NCBI GenBank assembly: GCA_964017195.1
Contig: OZ024890.1
Span: forward strand, 24,731,701 to 24,795,700
Direction of reading: 5' to 3'
DNA: 64,000 bases
Source of the DNA: Siderastrea radians
Taxonomy: Eukaryota; Cnidaria; Anthozoa; Scleractinia; Rhizangiidae
A program made the translations under genes and the position numbers. Positions 22,801-34,983 of the stretch are shown one piece after another; position 1 is the stretch's first letter, and every line of letters starts with the position of its first letter. A model generated the notes under the pieces. It searched no databases. It was not told the DNA's origin and worked only from the letters and a program-made list of their open reading frames with translations.

Positions 22801-25800
22801 CTAAAACACAAAGAGAAAGACAAAAAAATTAACTGCATTTTATCTTCATCGAAGAAACTTTTAGCACATTCAGGTAGAAAACTTTAGAAAGCCGCTTGGA
22901 TCTAACACAAGTGACGATTACTTTATCTTCAAATATTTCTCCAGAAGTCCACACATATGTTTTTATCCTGCGTGCACTATCGTGTACAAAACCTACAATT
23001 ATAATTACCTGATGTGGGGGAGAAGGCCGGTTTGATCTCTTTTTCTTTACCAGAGGCGTAATCCACTTTGGAAAATCTGCTTCTCATGTTTGCGAATAAA
23101 ATCACACTAGCGATCAAAAGCGTCACGCCCACGATTGAGCCTACGATAATTCCAAACAGCGCACCAGTGTTGAGCTTCGAAGAGGTCTCAGACGGTTCTT
23201 CCTCCTCTTGTGTTGTGGGCGCGGGAGAGAGGGATGTAACTGGTGAGAATGGGTTCGCGGAGGACTGGAAAGAGACCGAATCAGCAACCAATGTCCGACC
23301 GTCTGCCAGAGAAACTGAAAAGTTTCCACTCGTCACCAGTTCCCTTAATACTGAAACGGCTGTTGAGACATTATTCTCGCCAGGCCCTCCCGGTAGCAAG
23401 GTGAACGAGACCAGAATGCTCCCTGGTCGAGCATCAACGTTAGTTAGACGAGAGGTCTGGACGCCCATTGCATCAGCGATGGCCTGTGTAACCCGGCTTA
23501 TAAACTCTGGTTTGCTTGAGTCGGTAATGACATCCTCATAATTGCCAACGAGTTTAAATTGGATATGAACCTCATTTTCTGGCGCAACGTGTTGAGTGGA
23601 AACAGTTGGTGACTGGGTGGTGGAAGATTGCAGTGGGAGGACGGAGGAATCGACGGCTAAAACTGTCACGAATCCAAGGCTAGAAGCTTTGCAGTCCACA
23701 GACACACCTCCGTTTCCATTGTCTGGGATGACTGTGGTGGTGACACCATCTATTTTCCATGACAGTGAAGACTCGTCCCAAGCATGACACTAAAAAAAAG
23801 GACGGGAAAGAGTTCAATTGTAACGGTCAGTTGGAAAACGTGAAGTCACACACAGGAAACAGGGAACCCACCCAGCCGAAGCGAAACCTTAATCCTGCAT
23901 CTGTAACGTCGAGCAACAGAGAGTGTTACTGCTACCCACCTCCTCCCCATCTGGATGGGATGCTAGCCTATGGCAGGATTACTTCCATCATTTTGTTAGG
24001 TTATCTTAAACGCTGGAGAAAGGTTCCTTGTCTATTTATTAAAGGAAACAGCAAGAAGGTAGAGACCCCTAACCGGTAGGATTACAACCTTGTAGAAAGG
24101 TCTTTACTAGGTGTAGTGTTTGTTGAAGTTACAGCGGATAGGTGCTTTTTGAAGCGGTGTCCTTTGCATTCCACAATATTTTATCAGGTCTGTTATACAA
24201 AAAGTCTGGTCTACTCTCTCATTTTGTTCAAGAGCACTCAAGGTCATAACTCATAGCTTTCGGCCTCGCAATACTATAAAGAGTCGTCACTTTTGGAAAC
24301 ATACGGTTGAAGGGTTATTCAACTGTCTTTTGTGTTACTTAAGAAATCTGAAAGACATACTGGGATCAAAGAAACCCAAAAATAGTTGTTCAGTTTTGTT
24401 TAAAATTACTCTACCAGTTTGCAACTAAGTTTGTTTGGCTACGGAAGTCTAGGATAAAAAAGAGGTTGTATCCTGAAAAAAATGGGCCAATTTTTTCGAG
24501 TTGTTCCCTTGTCTTGGTAAAATGGTTATGAACTGATTATCGTTTGTACTTCCTCTGCGAAAAACGTATTATGGTTTGTTCTCCCTCTGAAACCTCCCTC
24601 TTGGTTTTTCAGGATTATTTCGTTAAAAATGAAAAGTATTTAGTTTTAACTTCAGCATAGTCTTGACTCCTAAATGAAAAAAAATTCCCAAGACGTAGCC
24701 CCTTTGAACGGCATTTCTGACTAATCGTGCACTTACCATCGCTACATTGTCATTAGATGCGTTGTAACTTCTCAGAGGTATCCTGAAAGTGGCGGGTTCA
24801 GCAAGACCGTTGGCTGACAAAGGAGCGGCGTTTTCTGGGTTAAAGAGTTTGACATAAACCACGTCACTGATGGAGCTTTCGTTATTGGACACAGCTAGCA
24901 AGTCGTACGGGTACTAGAGAGACAAGAAATGAATGTGTTACGCTAAAAAGGTCATTTTTTCGTGTTTTATTCGCATGAGCTCCACAAGTGGAATATAATC
25001 GCACCCCGCCATCTCAAACACGCAAGGAAAACAAAAAAATTGTAGGAGATATTAACGATAGTCCGAGATTCTAACTAGTATAGTACGCAATATCATATAA
25101 AGGGAAACGGATTTTAGTTTAAGAAAGCAGGTAGGCAGGTCTTCCGTACTACAGTTGCAATGTGAAATGGTGGGCGGGGGAGGGGGACCACGAGTAAAGG
25201 GTTCAGAAAGCACAAAGTACAGACTCCCCACCCCTCCCTCAAATCCAGAAGAGAAAGAAACTGAGGTCAAGAAATAATACCTGAGCGGATACAATGCATG
25301 CGCCATTACATCCATCTTCATCACAGTCCCATGTCTCATAGCGGCCTTTCAACGACTGTCCCAGCAAAACTTGCGCACTAGCTTGAACAGTGTAGCTGCA
25401 GTTCTCACATGCGGTGTTCGTGAAATTAACGTCCACGGTGTCGAAGCTGTTCTTTTCGCTCCTAATAACAACGATGTGAGACTCTGCGACCAGAGCGGGT
25501 TCTCCTGTACTAAGGCTTTGACACAGTCCACGACCAAGGTCATCAACAAGCAACACAAGCTCTTGTTTTACTGTCGTGTTGCTGTAGTTACTAGCTTGAA
25601 TGAGCGCGTCGAATATGCTCAGTATGGTTTCAACCTAGGGATAAAGCCCTTTGTATCGGTTAAAGGACAAAAGAATACTTGTTCCTTGTTGTGTGGAGGT
25701 GTCGCGGTGTAGTGAATAGCGCATTCAGGGATCAACTCAAACGTTTTAACTTACCAGCCCAGTATTTAGTGATTTCTCCTATTTTTACTAGCCAAATAAA

Positions 25801-28800
25801 TTTTCACTAGTCGAATTGCCATGAACATGGTTAAAGATTTCAATCGGATGCTTCAGTTTTTTGTGTTTTTTTTTCTCCAGCGGTAAAAATGGCTTTTGAA
25901 AACACAAAATTTCCTGTGGAAACCTGAGCATTTAGCATTCTTCGGTTTAATGCTCAGGCGCAAAACGATATATATTCAACAATTATTCCCCAAAGTAAAG
26001 GGGAATAGTGCAATTAGATATGTACCGAGTCGCGAAGCTGCACGACGGTTCGACCGAGAACAAAGCCTGTAAAACAGTTCGTATTTTTGCGTGAGTTGTT
26101 CCGGTATACGAACCCACGCGGTCTTTAATGAAAAAGCCTGGATAGAGCGTGTAAGAGAGTGACCGTCACAAAGGCCATAAAATAGAAATTTGACGTTTCG
26201 GTCACTGAAACAGATTCCACATCATCGCCTTTATTGAATACAACTTTGCTGTACCGATATTTGATGGCTATCAAACTTTGTTCAACATCCTTCAGCATCA
26301 TTTAGCATCATTCAACAGAGTGTCCAAACGAGTTCCCCTTGTCGAATTCAGCAGTGTTCAACGGCGTTGAATGGAAATTTTGGATCCGTTTGCCGACCGG
26401 GGCCTTATTGCAGGCCTGACCGACGAGAAGTCAACTTCATACATCTTCGTTCGCTGACTAAAATGTATCGGATGTATCACACTTGTAACAGAGCTTTTGG
26501 CGATTAGAAAGACACAACGCGAGTTTAAGAGAAACTGTCTACCGAGAACAGGACTCGAACCATCAACCTTCAAGACGAATGTCTGACGCGCTAACTGAGT
26601 TGATCACCGCGACTCTTCACCAGCGTTCACGTCAAAGTTTGTTCGAGCTAGACTGGGTTACTTCAAGGGATTAACCAACACCGTACAAGCAATTCTGACT
26701 CACCTCGTCGGGCGTCTTTGCCTCAACCTCCTCTCCCTCCTCTTCACCGTTGTCACCATCAGCAGCTCTTCGTCTTCTCCGAGCTAAACCATCGCTTTCT
26801 TTGCGCTGCGGAGACGCCATTTTCCTCACATTTTTAGCCAGTTCTTCAACATCTCCCGCAGCTTGGGCTCTCTTTCCCACATCTTCCCTACTTTGCTCGT
26901 TCTCGTCTTCCTCCCCGTATAAGCCTAGTTTTAGTGTCTCCAAGTTTTCGTTTATGTCCTCCCTGTCCTCTAGCTCATCTTCGTTTTCTACGATTGCTTT
27001 AAATTGATCAGCCATCTAAAGGAAAAGTAGATCCAAGTCTTAAACTACCAGAGACAAACTGTCTTTACGCAATGCAGTTCTCACATTATTTTGTGGATGA
27101 AATCATTAAGTGTGACAACTCAAACGAAAGCTACTGAGCAATGTTTTCCTATGGTACTGTTTGTTATGTTGTACAATGTGACTTTACTTTTTCAGTCTGT
27201 GGACGAAATCCTATGTGAGCAGTGCTTTCCTGCGGTACTGTTCTTTGTACTATATGAGGTAGTTCCAACGTGTGAGCCTGTGGATGAAGTCCTAAGATGT
27301 GACCGTTCAAATGAAAGCTATTGAGATGTGCTTTCCTGTGGTACTGTTGTGCCATACAATGTGGTTCTCGCTTTTAAGTCTGTGGGTGAAATCCTAAAGT
27401 ATGACCATTCAAGTGAAAGATACGACTAGGCCGTGTGACTATCCAAGTACTACCACTGAACATTGCTTTCCTGCGGTATTGCTTATTTTAAAAATATGCT
27501 GTAATAGGTGTTTACATCTTCTGAGTCTGTGAATGAAATAAATTCTGTCCGACTGACCATTCTGACTTGAACGTAATATTCCGCTCAAACAACAATCAGA
27601 CTAACCGAGAAAAGAATGCAAACAATAGCTTGATGGTCCGATGAAGATCACATCCATCAGCATTGTGTTTTTCTTACTTGTTTTGTCAGCTCACTCAACA
27701 TCTCCTCATTTGCTTCTTTATCGTTCGATCCGCTCAACATTTTTTTAACACTCGCTGCAAACGAAAAATAATGAATTAGTTTGGTACACCAAGAGAGGAT
27801 GAAGGGAGAGAGCGAATCCCCCATACATGGGCCTATTCCGATGAAAATTATTTGAAATCTATTTTTGGTTATCATGGGGCACGGGGATTCACTCTCTTAC
27901 TTCATCCTCTCTTGGGTACACTCAATGAAAAGCAATCACCTCTCGTTACTAAAGATGCAAAAGTTCTTTAATAAGTCTGTAGTCAACGTGTAATTTATAA
28001 TTATTATAATTTAGAAATGCTGGTATTTCTGAAGGGAGGAAGTCCACCTTCAACGCTGGGACTGGGATTCGAGCCCAGGCCACCTCAGTTGGAGACGTGT
28101 GGAGGTATCTACTTCACGAACCTTACGATACCCACCTTGCACTTCAGCGATTTTGTTTTGATTTAACTTTTCACTGATTTCATCCGTGGTGTTCTTTATT
28201 TCCTCTTTGCTGAAGTTCTGAGGGGGAACCACAACTGGACAAACAGTCCTTGTTGTGGCTCCACGTGTGTTTCTTGCTAGTACAACACATTTCAACACGT
28301 CACCATTGTCGGGATCTCCTGCAACATGAAAACAATTAATTGTCAACCCAAAAGCTAAAGAAATAAATAAGTAAAAAATAATAGATTAATGGAAACCCAC
28401 AAAATGGTCCTTCTAATTTGTCGGTGTTTATATTCTCCTTGGAACTCAACGTAAGATATTTGCATGCGAGTTTCGGCGCTTCGCGTTTCCCTCGCGAACC
28501 TTGGGACCAATGGAGTAGAAAAAAGACTTAAATTGGAAACTTTCGTTGACTTGCGACTCTTTCTGGCCAGAACTTGCGTTTACTTTGATCAACTTCAATT
28601 TTGCACGAAAATAGGCGCAAATTTTTCATCGTCTGGCCTGTCCAACGCAAGTCGACGTGATTTGTTTCCGAATTGATTTCTTTGGTCTCGTCACCAAGGC
28701 GGCATAGAAACGACATTTAGCAAATTGCGACTAGCCAGCGTGCGTATACTTTCAAGGTCATTTGCCAGTCATCGAAAGTCTCAATACGCATGTTGATGCA

Positions 28801-31800
28801 TTCCATCGCGAGTCATCTTACTAGCACTCCGTTTGGCTTGGGCTTCAGAATAATAGGTAATACCTGAAGGTAAATCCAAGTTTTCCCACGCACTAATGAT
28901 GGACCAAGAAGTGGTAAATTGTGGTTTTCCTTCCCTGGATAAATATCCCACGCGGTACTTCAACACTTCGCTAGCGGGATCTTCAAAATCAACTGCTTCT
29001 ATAGAAATTCTCCCATCTTCGGACCTCTCTAACTCGTGGCCTGAAAAAGAAGACAAAATTGTCAAACCTAGTGGCAAGTACAAAAAAAAATTAAATTTCC
29101 TGATTTTTTACTAACTTTGAGGTACATTTAGGAATTTTCCTGGTTTGAGGCAAAATTCCCTGACTTTTCCCTGACCTTGATGAAATTATGTTTTCTTGAC
29201 CGTATAGTAAGCCTGCAGTTTAGCGAAGTTTAGATGGTTTACAACAATTCTGAGGGGTGCCATACCGAGGCAGTATCCCGGGGAGACATTTTCTGTAACA
29301 TCGAGGGAGCTGATACTCTTGTACATCAGGGATCTACCTACATGTCTAAGAGGTATTGTTGTAATAATAACCTGCGATCAGGCTCTATTTTCGTTTCGCT
29401 TGGTGAAACATTCAGGCGGGAAAGGCAAAACCAACGTAACAGAAAATGACAGCCATGCTAAAATTCGGCCCGATCGCAGGCTTTAGCACTGACGACAATA
29501 GAAGAGGAAAATCAATACCTGGAAAATAACCCACAGGCAACAGCGACAACAACAACTTTATTTAAAAGAAATAAACACTGATGGGGATGTTCGTAATACA
29601 CCGGGGAACTTCCAATTTTGCATCAACGGGAAATTAATCTTTTCTTGCGAAAGTGTATATGGAAAGAATAAACCACCAGAAAACTTACATTTTCCCTCTA
29701 TAGGTGGTACATCAACTTTCATTTCCTCCTCTGCAAAAGCCTCCACTTCTTCGCGCGAAACTTTGCATTTGCATTTTACATTCAATCCATCCTCTAATCT
29801 TCTGAAGACAAGAGCCACTCGCCTTTTGATTACAAGTTTGTTTGGACGTTTCTTCACAATCAGGGAAGTCCGAACGACGGCTAAACGCTCGAGATCAAAG
29901 TCCAACAAGTTTCCTGAAACAAAATGGAGTGTTTTCAAAGGAGGTTCACGTAAAAGTGGCGTAGGTATGATGTTCTGAGTTGTTACTTACGAGGTGGTTT
30001 TCTTGGTTAATCCCTTTTTAGAAACCTGCCAATTATGTCAATTTTTCGATTTTCATAATTCTCTATTGTCCTTACGCAGAAGTCGCTTTGCGCAAGCTAC
30101 AAGCTGAATTCCGCGAAAGTGTAACCCTTAAAGCCCTGACATCATTATTCAGATTCTCCTTACTGGTCTCCATACTTGTCATTGAGTACTAATTGAGAGA
30201 ACTTGTTAATAAATCAAGACCATTCATCTTTGGTGATCATTTCCCCAATTCTCATGACATTTATGCGTTATAATGCACTGATATGGTGAGGAGAAATTTG
30301 ATGCTGATCACTATTGGGATTTAAAGGGTAAAGGCGTAAGGATGCTGTATACCTTAGACCTCTGCCACCTCGAACCCCAGCTATCTCGAAGTCCCCCGGT
30401 ACACGTTTTCCTTGGGGAGTCTGGCTCACTATTTCACTACTGGCTATCCGAACTCTCGATTTCTCGAGTTTTTGTCTGCTTGCCTTGCAAGCTAGAAATA
30501 GCAGAGTCTACTATAAACTCTGCGATTTTATTGCAGAACTACTAAGCCTGGTGATGATTTTTAAATCTTCGCAAGGAGTTCTTAGTCTCAAACAGAGAGT
30601 AATTTCGCATAAAGAAGACAAATTTCATTACCTTCTTCGTCCACTTGCTTACATGACCATTCAATCTTTAAGTCGGGCAACGGGCTCCTGACAACTGCTA
30701 TAAACTTGATCTTGGCATCATCATAAAACACTTTCACGATCTTCACAAAAGGCACTTCGTGTGCCTTCACGTTAAAGTAAACAGAAGTGCTGGCGTTCAT
30801 GTCGTCTTTGAAATACCTCAGCTTAACAGCACATCTGTTGATCAAGTACAAGACGATTAGTTAACTAAGCAAATCTCATTTTCATCCGTGCGCGAGCCGT
30901 GTTTCTATCTTTTCCTATAATCAGAGAACGTGAAACGGGATTGTTTCTACGTCTTAGTTCATGTTGTTTTAAGTATATAGGAAATAGCCTTTACGGAACA
31001 CTGTGGAAACCGTAATGCTGCGACGTTAACGTTGGGGGAGAGAAAAACAACAATCAGACATTAAATGAGTCCACTGAGTCTATATAAGGTGAACCGGCCA
31101 AAAGTAAAAAGAGATTCAAAAAGTGACTTTTCAGCACTAGCGCTTCATCAAAGGGTATCACATGATCGGCAACGTAAAGTCACCCTCGAACCACAGGAAG
31201 CCCACATGACTGGCGCTTAACCCACGTAACATGAAGCAATAAGGAGCATTACTACATCCCCCTGGATAGGACGCTAGTCCATCACAGGATACCCAGTATA
31301 AAGTGACTAGGAGTATTACTACTCCCCACTGGATGGGATGCTAGTCCATCACAGGATACCCAGTATGAAGTGACTAAGAGTATTACTACTCCCCCCTGGA
31401 TAGGATGCTAGTCCACCACAGGATACCCAGTATAAAGTGACTAGGAGTATTACTACTCCCCACTGGATGGGATGCTAGTCCATCACAGGATACCCAGTAT
31501 GAAGTGACTAAGAGTATTACTACTCCCCCCTGGATAGGACGCTAGTCCATCACAGGATACCCAGTATGAAGTGACTAGGAGTATTACTACTCCCCCCTGG
31601 ATAGGACGCTAGTCCATCACAGGATACCCAGTATAAAGTGACTAGGAGTATTACTACTCCCCACTGGATGGGATGCTAGTCCATCACAGGATATTCAGTA
31701 TGAAGTGACTAAGAGTATTACTACTCCCCCCTGGATAGGACGCTAGTCCATCACAGGATACCCAGTATGAAGTGACTAGGAGTATTACTACTCCCCCCTG

Positions 31801-34800
31801 GATAGGACGCTAGTCCATCACAGGATACCCAGTATAAAGTGACTAGGAGTATTACTACTCCCCACTGGATGGGATGCTAGTCCATCACAGGATACCCAGT
31901 ATGAAGTGACTAAGAGTATTACTACTCCCCCCTGGATAGGACGCTAGTACAACGCAGGGTTTTTATCTCTCGCATTTTTTTAGGTTTGCCAAACAGCTCT
32001 CTGGCACCCATTTGTACACCTAGCCAGAGGCAGGCCACGTGACTAACCAAATTTTTTGTCTATGAAAACATGACTGGAAACCAGTACGTGAACTACTGAC
32101 CTTCAGGTAACCACGTCTCTACAATGAACGAAGGCCGTAACTACATGAAAACGTTTGACAGGGTACACCAAAACGTGCGTCAGATTTTAAGGTAGTATAA
32201 AATTGATTTAGACAAGCACATCTTTTACACGACTTGTCCATGGGAAACGTGCATTTCTCCCATGTAGACTAAACTACCGACTGTGGGGGGAGATAACAAC
32301 AACAACAAACAAAAGAGGGACTGAAATGTCTCACATCTTATTAGCAGGGAACGTGTCGGGAGGAATGCGAACCACCCGTTCATTCGGCAAAATCACTGCC
32401 TTGAGATGCCCTGTTGTCTTGTTCCTGTGGATACACGATTTCCAGCCGTCGTCATATTTACATTCACAAGTCCAGAGATAGATGGGATCGCCTGCGAGGT
32501 TGTTAGGATCATAAGAGACACCGCCATCGCAAACTGCCTCTTCGTGTGCACCTATTGTACGCTGCTGACCTCCTAAAACATAGTGCAGGTAAACAAATTA
32601 AGTAATTTAGATAAAAAAAATTTTAGGACGATGTCCGCTCAACGTGCGAGCGGTGAGTGCAAAAATTAAGTTACCAAAAAAATACTTGCAGCACGGTCAC
32701 ATTTTGAGGACAGCTAGGAAGAACTTATCGACAATTTTGCTCCCAGGCTTACCCGCGAGAGAAATTGGTTATCCACCTTTCAGTTAAAAAGACGCTTCAT
32801 GTCAGTCCAAAACAAAATGGCGCCTGTTTTTAGCATATTTTTACGAGATTTGACATTACTGTTCTCGAGAACCCTTGAGAATTTCATTGCGGGGTCACTT
32901 GGAGAAGTGAATTGAAGTGAGATGTTTCAAATAGCATTGAAAATGTTACCTTTCTCTGAGTAGTTTTTTAGTAAGCAGAATCCGTCTTAAGTATTCTAAT
33001 TGCACAAAATTTCACCACCCGCTAGTAGCAAAGGCTAGTCGAGGTGGCAGGTTAATTGGAATGAAATTGCAATCCTGACAGTACTCAAGCACAAAACAGG
33101 TAAAAACTAAAAAATCGTTTTCTAAATTACTGATTGGCTGGCCCAGAGGGGTAAGATAAAAGGAGAATTCTGACTGGTTACCAGAGGGCTCACATAAAAG
33201 GAGCATTCTGATTGGTTCCCAGAGGGGTAAAATAAAAGGAGCATTCTGATTAGTTCCCCACAAGGTACATTCGCGTTGGTTTCCCTAGGGATTCGATGCT
33301 CAGATGGGACGCCCACGAATTGATTTCGCTTATTTTGTGCGAAAAAAAATTAAAGAAAGAAGCTTCATGATACGTAAGAATCATTTACAGTATTTGTTAG
33401 CTTCGTTTACTCGGACGTTTTGTTTTGTTCGAAATGTGAAGGCCCTAAATTTTTTTATATCTTGAAGAACTAACCCTAGCTGCGTTCTGTAGTCTAGTAT
33501 TCCGCTGACTAGTGAGGAGAACTCAGATGACCTGGCTGGATTTTGGCTTTATTCGCTTTTAACAAAAGGTTTCATTTAACGTTAACTTTGAAATTTTAGG
33601 TCATCTCGTTCTCGGGAGTTGCAGCTTCCACTTCAGTATTCCTGAAGGAAAAAAGGTACTGCTCGTACGCAAGCCAGAGGGGGGGGGGGGGGGAGGGGAG
33701 GGGGCACTCACTAGATGCTCAGGTAGGGAGGTGAGGCCCGGGTGTATAAAACCTGACCTGTTTAAGACAAAAATCTCTGATTTTACTACCCTGTTTAATA
33801 CATAATTTAGATTTTTCGTAACCTGTCTAAGACATTTAACTCAAAATCATATCCTCTTTACGGCTAGAATGGACTAGCCAGACAATGCGGTACATTGGCA
33901 AACTGGTAATAATTCGGCTTGTCTTGAGGTTTCTGTAAATTACGAATACAAAAGGTCGTGTAACGATACCCTGTCTTAGACAAAAATTGATGGAATCGAT
34001 ACCCCGTTCAAGACAAAACCCTCTGAAAACCATACACTATCAGGCCGCACATGCCCTGTAAGGCCATAGAAGGGAGTACCCCCGGGGGGTACTCAAGCAG
34101 CAGGCTAGAAGAAGGATCGCCCTGGAAAGGAGAGTGGAGGTTTACTTACCTTTAATCTTGGCAACCACGTTTTTCTTCTTCACCACTATGGTTAGTTTTG
34201 CACGTGCACGGAGCGAGTCGTCGCCTCTTATGTAAGCAGTAAAAGTGCACTTTAATACCTAAAAGTAAAGACGACATGCTGTTATCAGGCGAAGCACAAA
34301 CCTGTGTCCACTTTTAGTTTAATCGCATACTTTGGAAGACCAACCCTTCAACCAACTGGAAAAGAGTTTTGTTTCACCCTTTAAGCCCCAATAGTGACAA
34401 GCATCTAATTTCTCCTTACAATATCCCTACTTGATCAACCATACTGGTCAAGAGAATAAAGGAAATGATCATCAAAGATAAGATCTCTTGATTTTTATGT
34501 AAATTCTCCCAACAAGTACCATAAGAAATGTATGAAGAACAATGGGGAGAAAATGCATGCTGATATTGGGACTTAAAGGGTTAATCTACCTGTCGCAATA
34601 TGGAGCAGCATCACAGAATACATAAGGGCTATTTATTATTACGTTTATGGCAAGCGGAAACTGCAACCTGCCGTTCGCTGTTTTAAAATGGAAATATTTT
34701 CTTCGCGATCTTCTCGTAAACTTATTAAAAGCTAGTAATAAACAACAAAGCAGGGGCTGGATTCACGAAGCCCTCCTAAGTTAAGATGCATCCTAAGTAT

Positions 34801-34950
34801 TGTTTCTTAACAATAGCCTATTGCTGGAATAACAATAGGCTATTGTCAAAAAACAACACCTAGGATGCATCTTAACTTAGGAGGGCTTTGTGAATCTTAC
34901 CCCAGCTTTCTAACTATTAACTTAAGCATTACTTAGCAGGATGAATTCTG

Positions 34951-34983
<33 letters not shown>

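Noticed and set aside
23068..23541. 157-codon + strand frame
   Set aside because: Antisense shadow of exon 31 of the giant gene.
31232..31950. CRISPR-like array
   Set aside because: The units are head-to-tail repeats with no unique spacers, in eukaryotic DNA.
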